DNA of 64,000 nucleotides from Symplocastrum torsivum CPER-KK1 (GTDB lineage: Bacteria; Cyanobacteriota; Cyanobacteriia; Cyanobacteriales; Coleofasciculaceae), in assembly GCA_019358875.1 (NCBI GenBank), contig JAHHIF010000011.1, forward strand, positions 117,517-181,516. The letters run 5' to 3'. Position numbers and translations under genes: made by a program. The notes below the pieces were generated by a model, which was not told where the DNA came from, made no database searches, and worked only from the letters and a program-made list of their open reading frames with translations. Of the stretch, positions 48,712 through 58,120 are shown one piece after another (within the stretch, counting starts at the first letter, position 1; the number at the start of each line of letters is the position of its first letter).

Positions 48712-50337
48712 ATGACCTACCAGGGTTCTCGTCAAAAATCAGTCCCCTTAGGGGCATCCTTCCTAACTGTTGTGCTGCTCTTAGGAGGCGGTAGTGCCAT
48801 AGTTCCTCTTTGGACAAAGTCTGTGCAAGCTGTACAGATTGCCCAAACACCATCGAGTGCAAACATTATTTACGTCAATCCTGCCAGGGGAACAGACACA
48901 GATGGGTCTGGGACTAGTGAAGCGACACCCTACCGCTCAATTACCTACGCCCTTCAACAGGCATCATCCGGTACAGTCGTTCAGCTTGCGCCTGGAACTT
49001 ACACCCAAGCTACCGGAGAAGTCTTCCCCTTGCGCGTCAAACAAGGTGTTACCCTGCGAGGCGATGTAGATACCCAAGGTCAAAGGACAGGCATTATCGG
49101 TGGTGGTTCCTACGCAAGCCCCACCTTAGCCGGCCAGAACGTGACAATTCGTGCTGAAAAAGACAGTGAAATTAGCGGTATTAGCATTACCAACCCAAAT
49201 ACTCGTGGTACAGGTGTATGGATAGAATCCACCAATGCTACTGTCAGGAACAACAGCTTTATTAACAGCAAACGGGAAGGCGTTTTTGTCACGGGTACAA
49301 GCAACCCGAAGATTGAAAACAACCTTTTTACTAGGAACGAAGGGAATGGGATTTCTGTTGCCCGTCAAAGTACTGGGGAAATCCGCAACAATGTGTTTCA
49401 GGAAACCGGGATTGGGATTTCGATTGGTGATTCCGCCTCTCCCTTAGTGGAAGGCAATCGCGTTATTCAAAATACCGATGGGGTTGTAGTCAGTGGCACA
49501 GCTACTCCTGTATTCCGGAACAACACAATTGAAAGCAACCAACGCAACGGTTTAGTCGCCACTGGCAATGCTCAACCCAATTTAGGCACAGCCGATAGTC
49601 CCGGTCAAAATCGCATTCGTAACAACGGCAGTTTAGATGTCAACAACACAACCCGCACCATCACCATAGTTGCCGTTGGCAATGATATTGATCAAAACCG
49701 CATTGCTGGTCGTGTAGACTTTGTGGCGGCATCGGTAGCAACTAACTTTCAGGATATTCAAGGTCACTGGGCACAAGCCTACATTGAAGCCTTAGCAGGT
49801 ATCGACGTGATTGCTGGATTTCCCGATGGCACTTTTCGTCCTGGTGAATCTGTAACCCGTGCCCAGTTTGCCGCGATTATTGCCAAAGCCTTTTCCCCAA
49901 CACCGCAGAAAGCTGCCAGTGATTTCGTGGATGTCAGCCGTAATTTTTGGGCTTATCAAGTTATCCAAACCGCTTATCGGGGTGAATTTCTCTCTGGGTA
50001 TCCAGGACGAGTCTTTCGACCTGATGAACGCATTCCAAAAGTTCAGGTCTTAGTGTCTCTAGCCAGTGGTCTAAAATTACGGTCTGAAGATACGAGTGTG
50101 TTGTCCGTTTACACAGATGCGGCACAGATTCCGAACTATGCGCTTTCTGCTGTTGCTGGTGCTACTACCAGAGAACTGGTGGTCAACTACCCAACGCTTA
50201 GCCAACTCAACCCAAACCAAAATGCCAGCCGTGCCGAAGTCGCCGCCTTTGTCTATCAGGCATTGGTTAATGCGGGTCGAGTACAGCCTATTCCTTCCCC
50301 CTATTTGGTCAGGAACCCCTCATCTACTCAACGTTGA
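48712..50337 (+). CDS. Exported DUF1565 beta-helix protein with SLH domains
   Basis: 541 residues from the ATG at 48712; a TTG at 48682 is less likely. A signal peptide ('GASFLTVVLLLGGGSAIVPL') is followed by DUF1565 ('IYVNPARGTDTDGSGTSEAT') and right-handed parallel beta-helix repeats ('NNSFINSKREGVFVTG', 'NNVFQETGIGISIGDSA'). The C-terminal third has S-layer homology motifs ('FQDIQGHWAQAYIEALAGID', 'AGFPDGTFRPGESVTRAQF', then a second and a weaker third copy). In cyanobacteria SLH domains anchor proteins to peptidoglycan or the outer layer, so this is probably a surface protein that may bind or cut polysaccharide. The enzyme activity, if any, is unknown. Confidence 0.9.
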   Translation: MTYQGSRQKSVPLGASFLTVVLLLGGGSAIVPLWTKSVQAVQIAQTPSSANIIYVNPARGTDTDGSGTSEATPYRSITYALQQASSGTVVQLAPGTYTQATGEVFPLRVKQGVTLRGDVDTQGQRTGIIGGGSYASPTLAGQNVTIRAEKDSEISGISITNPNTRGTGVWIESTNATVRNNSFINSKREGVFVTGTSNPKIENNLFTRNEGNGISVARQSTGEIRNNVFQETGIGISIGDSASPLVEGNRVIQNTDGVVVSGTATPVFRNNTIESNQRNGLVATGNAQPNLGTADSPGQNRIRNNGSLDVNNTTRTITIVAVGNDIDQNRIAGRVDFVAASVATNFQDIQGHWAQAYIEALAGIDVIAGFPDGTFRPGESVTRAQFAAIIAKAFSPTPQKAASDFVDVSRNFWAYQVIQTAYRGEFLSGYPGRVFRPDERIPKVQVLVSLASGLKLRSEDTSVLSVYTDAAQIPNYALSAVAGATTRELVVNYPTLSQLNPNQNASRAEVAAFVYQALVNAGRVQPIPSPYLVRNPSSTQR

Positions 50338-50913
50338 AGGGGTATCTAATTTCATTTTGGAAAGGCTGAAGTGGGGAAGGTGGGGAAGGTGGGGCAGAAA
50401 TTACTTCCTCATCTCCCTCATCCTCACCAACTGGTTTTGACCACACTCTAAAAATATAGAGCGCCAGTTATCCTATGGGTGGAAACTAGCGCTCTAAAAG
50501 GTTACTTGTTTTTTATATATGTTTAGGGTCTTTATATCGGCTGACCCCATTTGAGCTATTAATACTTTGACAGCAATTCAGAAAAGCTATCGGTTTCGTA
50601 ATATTTTCTTTAGATTAAACTTTGTGTCTATTTGTATAGTTCCATCTCTGAAGCGCAACGTTCTAATTTCAAGGCTGGGATCTCTGTAGGCGGAGAGGAA
50701 GATGAGCTTTTGCTGCTTGAATAGCCTTAGAAAGGCGCTGAAGTCGGCTTAATCTTTAGTTTAGATAAAATGCTTTGAGCAATGTGTCCTCGCTTCAAGT
50801 GGCCAGACACTTCCCTACGGCGGTCAATCAACGTACCCATAATGCTCCGTAAGGTTTAGTGCCTGACTGTATGAAGACAGCTCTCAGGTTGAACAGATTG
50901 ACGATAGACTGAA
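50338..50913. other. Intergenic region between convergent genes
   Basis: 576 bases with no clear gene. It contains a 9-base G-rich tandem repeat at 50371-50395 ('GTGGGGAAG' nearly three times) and a strong hairpin at 50457-50496, then about 400 bases of unassigned sequence. Confidence 0.5.
50457..50496. terminator. Long hairpin, possible bidirectional terminator
   Basis: TAGAGCGC (50457-50464) pairs with GCGCTCTA (50489-50496), one C/A mismatch, then AGTT with AACT, closing a 14-base loop. A-runs and T-runs on the flanks are short. It lies between convergent genes and may end the SLH gene transcript. Confidence 0.45.
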
Positions 50914-51264
50914 CTAGATTGACGCCAAATTGCCCACTGGACGGCGAAATTCAGAAGGCTGAATTTGGTATTTAACAAGATTGGCAAGATCTTGCAGTTG
51001 GCTGATTGCTTCAGCGCCTTCCAGCTTCATCAGTTCTCGGTCATCCCTCATTTCAGTCCAGGTAATACCATAATCTGACACCAGGAAGCGGATCAGATGA
51101 CTGTCTCCTAGGCTGACCATAAAGGATGCGCTATTCATCTGGTTGCCGCAGGTATAGCAGGAAGCCAGATATCCTCGGTTCTCTAACACAATTGCCAAGG
51201 CTTGGAGATTCATTACCAAGTCTTGAACGAATTGACGGTGTTGCTCTGCCAGTCGTATGAACAC
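50914..51264 (-). CDS. DUF1815 family protein
   Basis: 116 residues. 'MFIRLAEQHRQFVQDLVMNL', 'LASCYTCGNQMNSASFMVSL' and 'SDYGITWTEMRDDRELMKLE' match the DUF1815 family, which is restricted to cyanobacteria. Small soluble protein, with two cysteines in a CxxC arrangement ('CYTC') near residue 56. The function is unknown. It is a single gene with its own 385-base upstream region. Confidence 0.88.
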   Translation of the reverse strand: MFIRLAEQHRQFVQDLVMNLQALAIVLENRGYLASCYTCGNQMNSASFMVSLGDSHLIRFLVSDYGITWTEMRDDRELMKLEGAEAISQLQDLANLVKYQIQPSEFRRPVGNLASI

Positions 51265-51649
51265 GTTAGTCCTCCAAACACCACTCCTAAATTTTAGATC
51301 TTTTAATACTTTTTTAAGATTTTAACCTTCAGGTTTTGGGAGGGTTTAGTTCAAAATTCCAAAAGGCTTGCAAAAGAGAGTCTGATAAAGTTATGGTAGC
51401 AGCCCGCTTCTAATTGAAGAGTGTAATGGGCGACTAACAACCACAATATGCCTGACTTGTCTACTCTATAGTAGAACCTTTTCTTTTCAGTTAAGTTCTA
51501 CCGATAGATGGATTTGTTCAACAAATCCAGCCTACGCGCTTAGCATCTACAAGTCAAACGACAACGAAGGTTTCCTTCTCATCTAAAGCTAGGGTGGATG
51601 GCTTACTTACAAGCAAAACATCACCCTCGCGGCTAGGCAATACAAAATG
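51265..51649. other. Intergenic region with a short hairpin repeat
   Basis: 385 bases upstream of the DUF1815 gene. It holds GGATTTGT TCA ACAAATCC (51510-51528), a perfect 8-bp hairpin without a T-tract. This is a common dispersed repeat type in filamentous cyanobacteria (background knowledge). No other feature is seen. Confidence 0.5.
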
Positions 51650-51862
51650 TTAACTGACTTGCCACCAACCTAAGGTGGGTCCTATTAACCGAATTGTTAC
51701 CCAGTAGGCGACCAAAAAGCCGATGCCAACCCAGGCACCTTTAGTTGTCCATTTGACAAACTGCTCACCCTGACTTTTCGTAAGTGGGAGCCAGGGAAAG
51801 ATGTTTTCCTCTTTACCGTACTTGTCTCCCAGTGCCGCTTTACGGCGCTTGGCATCACCCAT
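51650..51862 (-). CDS. DUF2839 small membrane protein
   Basis: 70 residues. The basic N-terminus 'MGDAKRRKAALGDKYGKEEN' and a single membrane segment ('WVGIGFLVAYWVTIRLIGP') match DUF2839, a small family typical of cyanobacteria. The function is unknown. The N-terminal half is charged and probably cytoplasmic. Confidence 0.9.
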   Translation of the reverse strand: MGDAKRRKAALGDKYGKEENIFPWLPLTKSQGEQFVKWTTKGAWVGIGFLVAYWVTIRLIGPTLGWWQVS

Positions 51863-52025
51863 GATTCATTGCCTCGACCAAAATAATAGCACTGCTGATC
51901 ATAACGCTCTCGGTTGGCGTCGGTCGGAGGTTGTTTACGAAATGAAAGATGAGGGAGCGGGAGGCAGAAAATAAAGAAACGTTAACAGGCTTAGAGAAAA
52001 ACTTAATCCTGTACTCTTACTATCC

Positions 52026-53573
52026 TCAAAGCCATTTGTTTCGGGCAGTTGGAGTATCAGGTCTGAACCAACTGGATTCGAGATAGTTAATTCGAGCAAA
52101 AGGACTGAGGGCTGAGAGAACTTGACGACCGTAGCTACGATGGTTTACACGGTTATCTAGTAGGGCGACAACGCCTTGAGATTCTCGCACGGGCGCGATC
52201 GCACGTTGTAATTCTCTTAATGCCGCAGGTAATAAATACAGACGGAACCAATCTAGGCGCTGTTGCTTGTAGTAAGCGACTTGACCAGCCACAAGCGGAT
52301 TTTCCAGCGACGGGATGGGTAACGTAGCAATCATTAGCAATTGAGGTGCGGGGATAATTGTTTGATGAGAACGCCAAAACTCCCAGCCAGTCACCAAAAC
52401 ACCTCGCTCATCCAAATCAGTCTTCTCTACCTGCACTCGCGAACCAAATTCGGCGGCTAAAATCGCACCCAACTGTGCTTTTAAGGGAACATCCCCCACT
52501 AAGAGAACCGCTAACCCTTTAGCATTGCTACTCAGTGTTAAAAGGGTGCGAACTTGTTGAATCAGAGCCTCTTGAAATCGAGGTGTATTCGGCATCGGTA
52601 GACCGTCAGGCAAATAGAGTTGAATCAGTTCACTGTGTCGGTCTGGGGAGAACTTCAAGCAAGTCAAATCTCCCAAACCCAACTGCTGGCGGTAAACGGA
52701 TGCCGAAGCCTCCAAATCCAGCGCCTCACCGATTAACACTACAGGTTGCTTAGACCAAACTTGGCTTAAGGCTGTCGCAACTTCTACAGGCTGACAATAC
52801 AACGAAAACTGACCTTGCGATCGCGCGATCTCTGCCCACATCAACTGACCTGAGCGTTGCCAGCAATGCCAAAAATGCTTCCAGGGTGTTGGTAGATAAT
52901 GATATCGATCTTCATCCGTCACTGGATGTAGTACTTCAAACAAGTACCGCAAGCTATCTTGCTCTTGAGCCTCAATCAGACAGCACTCATAAGGGTTAGG
53001 AGGGTGCTGAAATATTGCCTTGGTAAGCTGCACACGAATGTCCCGAATCAAGTCAGCCTTTTGGGGACATCCCAGCATTAGTTCGTCCCAGTCTTGCGGC
53101 TGAATCGAGGCTTGGAGTTGGTCACGCGCCCAGCCTTCTAAATCATCAGCACCATCAATCAGGGTAGGAATGCCAGGAGGAAACCAATTATGCCCTTCTA
53201 ACCGATCTGCCAGCCAAGAGGCGGGTGAGGTAATCAGTAGCCCCTGGAAACGTTCATCCGGAAAAGTATCACCTGTCTGAATCGCTTTATCGGTGCCAAT
53301 CCACTGTTGTAGACGAGGGATTTCGACCCGCAGCAACCATTGCTGTATTGCTAGGGGTGCAACTAAAATCACTGACCCAGGCCAAATTAATGCCGGGGCA
53401 AGGTAACTCAGACAATATGAGGGGTGAGTGCTTCCCGTCTGGATCAATGCTGGGCGCCCCAACCGCAAGGCGCGTGCTACCAACCGCGCCATCGTCAGAT
53501 GATGGGGCCAGCTAGGTTGACCTTGCTCTCGCAGAAAGGCACGTAGGGAGGAATGGACTTCTACCTCAATCAC
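52026..53573 (-). CDS. DinG/XPD-like helicase with degenerate ATPase motifs
   Basis: 515 residues from the GTG at 53573 ('MIEVEVHSSLRAFLREQGQP'); a TTG at 53591 is an alternative. The layout follows DinG-type superfamily 2 helicases, but key motifs are altered. The Walker A position reads 'ALIQTGSTHPSYCLSYL' with no GKT. The DEAH position reads 'TLIDGADDLE'. The C-terminal motif VI region ('LRELQRAIAPVRESQGVVAL' then 'LDNRV') keeps the shape but lacks the usual GRxIR arginine pair. It therefore looks like a helicase-derived protein with weak or no ATPase. Cyanobacterial homologues are usually called helicase C-terminal domain proteins. It is a single gene on the minus strand. Confidence 0.75.
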   Translation of the reverse strand: MIEVEVHSSLRAFLREQGQPSWPHHLTMARLVARALRLGRPALIQTGSTHPSYCLSYLAPALIWPGSVILVAPLAIQQWLLRVEIPRLQQWIGTDKAIQTGDTFPDERFQGLLITSPASWLADRLEGHNWFPPGIPTLIDGADDLEGWARDQLQASIQPQDWDELMLGCPQKADLIRDIRVQLTKAIFQHPPNPYECCLIEAQEQDSLRYLFEVLHPVTDEDRYHYLPTPWKHFWHCWQRSGQLMWAEIARSQGQFSLYCQPVEVATALSQVWSKQPVVLIGEALDLEASASVYRQQLGLGDLTCLKFSPDRHSELIQLYLPDGLPMPNTPRFQEALIQQVRTLLTLSSNAKGLAVLLVGDVPLKAQLGAILAAEFGSRVQVEKTDLDERGVLVTGWEFWRSHQTIIPAPQLLMIATLPIPSLENPLVAGQVAYYKQQRLDWFRLYLLPAALRELQRAIAPVRESQGVVALLDNRVNHRSYGRQVLSALSPFARINYLESSWFRPDTPTARNKWL

Positions 53574-53761
53574 ACATCCGCAGCGTCGCAACGCCTTCAG
53601 AAATTAACACTAGCGTGCCATGCAATCCTTACCTGTTGCTCTTACTGCGATAAGAGCAAGGGAAGGGCGGCAATGACGCCCTTTCTAATTATGCCAGGGG
53701 AAATTGGATGGTCTTGTACTGAACCCTGGAAGGAGTATCTTGAACAAGAAGAATACAGAAG

Positions 53762-53785
53762 TTCAGGAGTTCAGGAGTTCAGGAG
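53762..53785. repeat. Three copies of TTCAGGAG, flanked by an 18-base direct repeat
   Basis: TTCAGGAG is repeated three times (53762-53785). An 18-base direct repeat, AGAAGAATACAGAAGTTC, occurs at 53747-53764 and 53784-53801. It lies in the spacer between the helicase and pentapeptide genes and looks like slippage or duplication. Confidence 0.8.
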
Positions 53786-53878
53786 AAGAATACAGAAGTT
53801 CTTTCAATGTGCGATCGCGTCCCTACAAGGCTTACCAGATGTAGATCCCACTCATCTGATGAGCCTTCTGAACTTTTC

Positions 53879-55447
53879 TCAATGCAACTGTCCCACATAA
53901 TCAAACGATTGAATGAATTCCAGAACTGAACTGACTGGAGGAAGCGTTGATTCTGATGTTTCTAGAGAAGTGCTTCTAGAACGACCCGACAAGTTGGATT
54001 GATTCATCAAGTGCTTGCCAAACGCTGGGTGATAATAGACATTCAATCTCTGGTTGCTAGAGTTGCTAACAACCGTATGAGTAGGAGCCTGGAAAAAGCT
54101 AGTGGATACTTTCAGGTTGGAGGTAATCTGCAAAGGATTAATAGCTTCAATCTGCTCAATCGCTTGACTTAGGGCTGTCGCTAATTGTTTAATTCGCTGT
54201 CGCTCTTGGATGCCAAGATTTTCCAAGCCTTGTGAGGCGAGAATGTTAACTAGCGCAATGATGTTTTGATGAGTTGCGGCTGCATCGTTGAAGGGAAGAA
54301 TTGCACAATAAGCAACGGTAAATAATTCAGCATTAGTATCAATCCGAAAGGTAATCCCTGTTTTCCTAGCACCAATCTCAATGCTAGGAGCCGTATGAAG
54401 TGTTGGGTAGAGCTGAGCAATTTGATGATAAATCGAAGCTAAAACTAAATTAGCGTCCAAATCTAAAGGAGCATCAACAATAATCCGTACTATCGGCAGA
54501 GTTTCATTGAAAAACTTTTTGGAGCCGTTGCTAGAGAGGTGAAAAATCTCACTCTTGTCGCCCTCTGGACTCAGGTCAACCCACTCACAGGTCATTCCTT
54601 CTGTTTTCAGACCAAAGCGGGAAACTGCATAAAGTTTAGCGCCAGTCAGCGTAGCCCCTGTTAAGTCAGCTCCGACCCAATCGGCTCTAATTAGCCTAGC
54701 CTGGGTCAGGTCAGCATGAACCAGACTAGCATTGAGCAAATTAGCGTTGCTTAAGTCAGCCCCAATTAAGTTGGCTCCACTTAACTTCGCATCGCTTAGA
54801 TTTGCCCAGCGCAGATCAGTACCACTGAGGTCGCTCCAGCGAAGGTTTGCCCCTGTCAAGTCAGCACCACTGAGGTTTGCTCTACTTAAATTGGCTTGCC
54901 TGATTTCAGTATTCTTAAGATTACTCCCACTGAGGTCAGCTCGGCTCAAATCAGCTCCATTGAGATTAGCTCCTTCCAAAATTGCCCCAGTCAGGTAAGC
55001 TCCCCGCAGGTTAGCTTCACTCAAGTTGGCACGGTTAAGCTTGGCTTGTCTAAGCGCCGCCTCACGCAAATCAGCACTGCTAAGGTTGGCTTCGCTCAAG
55101 TTTGCGCCACTTAGTTCAGCACGAATTAGTTCGGCACGAATTAATGCCGCCTTAGCTAGATCAGCTCCTCGCAAGTCAGCTCGAATTAAATTGGCAACAT
55201 TGAAATTTGCCCCAATTAACTTGGCGTTAGAAAGATTTGCGCCACTGAGTCTAGCAACATTGAGTTTAGCTCCGCTTAGGTTCGTGCCACTCAAGTTAGC
55301 ACCGCTTAGGTTAGCTACACTCAAGTTGGCTTCCGTTAAATCAGCACCACTGAGGTTAACACCACTCAAGTTCAGTTCAGCGAGGTTAGCTGCATAAAAG
55401 TTTCTCGCTCCTGCTGCATAGTTTTTGAGAATTTCCCTGACATTCAT
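53879..55447 (-). CDS. Pentapeptide repeat protein
   Basis: 522 residues. From about residue 20 to 275 the sequence is almost pure A(D/N)Lxx pentapeptides, about 50 units ('ANLSGANLSGTNLSGAKLNV'), forming a right-handed square beta-helix. The N-terminus 'MNVREILKNYAAGARNF' is a short helix. The C-terminal region (about 300-440) is a separate globular domain ('PIVRIIVDAPLDLDANLVLA'), seen in some other cyanobacterial pentapeptide proteins as I recall, of unknown function, with a low-complexity tail. No membrane segment is seen. Possible roles range from protein-protein scaffolding to gyrase mimicry, with nothing here to choose between them. Confidence 0.92.
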   Translation of the reverse strand: MNVREILKNYAAGARNFYAANLAELNLSGVNLSGADLTEANLSVANLSGANLSGTNLSGAKLNVARLSGANLSNAKLIGANFNVANLIRADLRGADLAKAALIRAELIRAELSGANLSEANLSSADLREAALRQAKLNRANLSEANLRGAYLTGAILEGANLNGADLSRADLSGSNLKNTEIRQANLSRANLSGADLTGANLRWSDLSGTDLRWANLSDAKLSGANLIGADLSNANLLNASLVHADLTQARLIRADWVGADLTGATLTGAKLYAVSRFGLKTEGMTCEWVDLSPEGDKSEIFHLSSNGSKKFFNETLPIVRIIVDAPLDLDANLVLASIYHQIAQLYPTLHTAPSIEIGARKTGITFRIDTNAELFTVAYCAILPFNDAAATHQNIIALVNILASQGLENLGIQERQRIKQLATALSQAIEQIEAINPLQITSNLKVSTSFFQAPTHTVVSNSSNQRLNVYYHPAFGKHLMNQSNLSGRSRSTSLETSESTLPPVSSVLEFIQSFDYVGQLH

Positions 55448-55539
55448 TAAACCTAGTCGTCGCTTATTGCCTCCAGTTTCAGCGTTGCATAAAACTTAAT
55501 TTAATGGTTGCATAGGCTGTGGATTGATGACGCTAGACG

Positions 55540-56376
55540 ATGAATATTGGCATTGTAGGACTGGGGCTGATTGGCGGTTCACTGGCTTTGGACTTGAAAG
55601 GGTTAGGTCACCAAGTCTTAGGAGTTTCTCGCCATTCAAAAACGTGTCAGATCGCAATTGAGCGAGGTATCGTCAATGATGCTAGTGACAACCTAACTCT
55701 CCTAGCGGCAGCAGAGGTCATTTTTATTTGTACGCCAATCGCCGCGATCGCACCAACTGTCCAGCAGTTGATTCCTCACCTCTCTCCAGAGGTGATTGTT
55801 ACTGATGTCGGTTCTGTTAAGACGATGGTGGTTGAGGCGGTTACTCCCTTGTGGCACAACTTTGTCGGTGGACATCCCATGGCAGGGACAGCTAATAGTG
55901 GGATTGAGGCAGCTATCTCAGGGTTATTTGCAGGAAATCCTTATGTTTTGACACCGATTGAGACAACACCAGCAGCGTCTGTGAGAATTGTAGAGGAGCT
56001 TGTGCGATCGCTCAATTCCACAGTCTATTTCTGCCGTCCCGAAGACCACGACCGGGCTGTAGCTTGGATTTCTCACCTACCTGTGATGGTCAGTGCGGGT
56101 TTGATTGATGCCTGTGGGAGTGAGACTGACCCAACAGTTTTAGAGTTAGCGCAACAGTTAGCCAGTTCTGGCTTTCGGGATACTAGTCGCGTTGGTGGAG
56201 GGAATCCAGAGTTAGGTGTGATGATGGCGCGTTATAATCAAGCTTGCCTTTTGCGATCGCTCACTTTCTATCGCCACAGTCTCGACCAGATCATTGAACT
56301 CGTTGAGCAGGAAAATTGGCAAGCGTTAGAAAATATCTTGAAGCAAACTCAGTTACAGCGTCCCCCATTTCTCTAA
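55540..56376 (+). CDS. tyrA: Prephenate/arogenate dehydrogenase
   Basis: 278 residues. NAD(P)-binding motif at the N-terminus ('IGIVGLGLIGGSLALDLKGL'), then 'VTDVGSVKTMVVEAV', the substrate-binding 'VGGHPMAGTANSGIEAA', and 'ISHLPVMVSAGLID'. It oxidatively decarboxylates prephenate or arogenate in tyrosine synthesis; cyanobacterial enzymes are mostly arogenate-preferring with NADP (family knowledge). Single gene, divergent from the pentapeptide gene. Confidence 0.95.
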   Translation: MNIGIVGLGLIGGSLALDLKGLGHQVLGVSRHSKTCQIAIERGIVNDASDNLTLLAAAEVIFICTPIAAIAPTVQQLIPHLSPEVIVTDVGSVKTMVVEAVTPLWHNFVGGHPMAGTANSGIEAAISGLFAGNPYVLTPIETTPAASVRIVEELVRSLNSTVYFCRPEDHDRAVAWISHLPVMVSAGLIDACGSETDPTVLELAQQLASSGFRDTSRVGGGNPELGVMMARYNQACLLRSLTFYRHSLDQIIELVEQENWQALENILKQTQLQRPPFL

Positions 56377-56678
56377 CTGGACGGTTATCACCCTACGACT
56401 TTCATACAAGTGCAACACACTTGACACAAAAGCGTCACAGCGGCTGTCTACATTGGTAAATGTCAGCTGTATGCCATCAAGTTTGTGTCTTTTATCTTTT
56501 AACAAGATTCAGCTGACACCTCTAGAAGCCTGAAGCGGCTTTGAAAGAGCCAGGTGTTAGGTGATGAAGAGACTTTCTCTAAAACCTACAACCTCCCCCA
56601 CCGATAAGTGTCAAACATTTAACCAACTGGTGTAAGGCTCGTGTTATCTAGCTCAATCGCTCTCCTCAATAGAATCTT
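56377..56678. other. Intergenic region upstream of the Hho protease gene
   Basis: 302 bases. It holds an 8-bp inverted repeat, GACACAAA (56423-56430) with TTTGTGTC (56482-56489), and likely promoter elements ('TTGACA' at 56421). No gene is seen. Confidence 0.45.
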
Positions 56679-57914
56679 ATGGTACTAGACACGCAAAACT
56701 CTAAACCTTATCGCACCAGTCCTTTCAAAAAGGCAGCGACCTATCTATCGCTGGTGTTACTGGGCGCTGGTGTCACTTTTTCCGGTAGCTATCTTGCCTC
56801 GCGCAACCAGTTGCCTTCTGCTATATCTTCTGCTCAACCTGCGGCTAACGCATTAACAGGACTGATCCCAAGTGCTGAAGCGGTAGCGCCTCAAGACAGC
56901 AACTTTGTCACCAACGTTGTCGAAAAAGTTGGGCCGGCTGTGGTGCGGATTAATGCGTCTAGAACGGTTAACACTCGCCTTCCAGATGGCATGGATAACC
57001 CGATATTCCGCCAATTCTTTGGCAATGACTCTCCGAATCAACCTCAAGAACGAGTGGAACGAGGTACTGGTAGCGGTTTTATTGTCAGCGCTAACGGTCA
57101 GATTCTTACCAATGCCCATGTGGTTGATGGTGCCGATACTGTTAATGTGATTCTTAAGGATGGTCGCACCTTCCAGGGTAAAGTGATGGGAACTGACCCT
57201 CTAACGGATGTTGCAGTAATCAAAATTGAAGCGAACAATCTACCTACAGTCCCCGTGGGTAATTCTGATCAACTTAAGCCCGGAGAATGGGCGATCGCGA
57301 TCGGGAATCCCTTGGGTCTGGACAATACGGTAACGACTGGTATCATCAGTGCTACAGGTCGTTCTAGCGCTCAAGTTGGTGTCTCGGATAAGCGAGTCGA
57401 TTTCATCCAAACTGATGCTGCGATTAACCCTGGTAACTCTGGAGGCCCCTTACTCAATGCCTCTGGTCAAGTGATTGGGATGAATACGGCAATCATTCAG
57501 GGTGCCCAAGGCTTAGGTTTTGCAATTCCCATCAATACCGCTCAACGGATTGCCCAACAGTTGGTGAGTCAGGGTAAGGTGGAGCATCCTTACCTAGGTG
57601 TTGAGATGGTAACCTTGACACCAGAGTTGAAAGAGAATATCAACAGCAATCCCAACACGGGTTTAAGTGTGGACGAAGACGAAGGCATACTGATTGCCAG
57701 GGTAATGCCCAATTCACCGGCTGCTAAGGCTGGATTACGGGCTGGGGATGTTATCAAGAACGTTGATGGTCAGCCAGTGAAACAAGCCGATGATGTCCAA
57801 GGTGCTGTAGAGAAATCTCAAGTGGGCAAAGATTTACAACTGGGGCTGCGTCGTAGTCAACAGGACATTAATTTGACGGTCATACCTGGTGCCTTCCCCA
57901 CGCAGCGGCAGTAA
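56679..57914 (+). CDS. HtrA/Deg-family serine protease (Hho type) with one PDZ domain
   Basis: 411 residues. An N-terminal membrane anchor or signal ('AATYLSLVLLGAGVTFSG') precedes a trypsin-like domain with the triad His147 ('TNAHVVDGAD'), Asp177 ('DPLTDVAVIKI') and Ser254 ('NPGNSGGPLLNASG'). One PDZ domain follows (about 310-400, 'MPNSPAAKAGLRAGDVIKNV'). The layout with one PDZ matches cyanobacterial HhoA, HhoB or HtrA, which degrade damaged periplasmic or thylakoid-lumen proteins under heat and light stress. Which of the three paralogues it is cannot be decided. Terminated by a clear hairpin. Confidence 0.93.
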   Translation: MVLDTQNSKPYRTSPFKKAATYLSLVLLGAGVTFSGSYLASRNQLPSAISSAQPAANALTGLIPSAEAVAPQDSNFVTNVVEKVGPAVVRINASRTVNTRLPDGMDNPIFRQFFGNDSPNQPQERVERGTGSGFIVSANGQILTNAHVVDGADTVNVILKDGRTFQGKVMGTDPLTDVAVIKIEANNLPTVPVGNSDQLKPGEWAIAIGNPLGLDNTVTTGIISATGRSSAQVGVSDKRVDFIQTDAAINPGNSGGPLLNASGQVIGMNTAIIQGAQGLGFAIPINTAQRIAQQLVSQGKVEHPYLGVEMVTLTPELKENINSNPNTGLSVDEDEGILIARVMPNSPAAKAGLRAGDVIKNVDGQPVKQADDVQGAVEKSQVGKDLQLGLRRSQQDINLTVIPGAFPTQRQ

Positions 57915-57977
57915 TCTTGTTGGGGAGCGAGCGATCGCTTGCCCGAAGGTGAGGTAAAGAATTTATCGACAAATAGA

Positions 57978-58006
57978 GGGATGGGAATTTCACCTATCCC
58001 TTTTTT
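57978..58006 (+). terminator. Intrinsic terminator of the Hho protease gene
   Basis: GGGATGGG (57978-57985) pairs with CCTATCCC (57993-58000), one G-T pair, with a 7-base loop followed by six T (58001-58006). Confidence 0.85.
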
Positions 58007-58120
58007 CTGCTTAAATACTAGTTTATATTGGTTAAAAATTCGTACAACTCAGTTAATTTTCAGCATTTAAGCCATCGCTGTACACCTAGCGTCATCCTCC
58101 CGTAATCTTAAGAATGGGTT

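Noticed and set aside
53553..53900. 115-codon plus-strand ORF between the helicase and pentapeptide genes
   Set aside because: It overlaps both neighbours, runs through a slippage repeat and shows no family motif; composition is that of a non-coding spacer.
54732..55397. Plus-strand ORFs across the pentapeptide gene
   Set aside because: They are mirror readings of the repetitive pentapeptide codons, as shown by their own repetitive Ala/Pro/Leu/Ser text.
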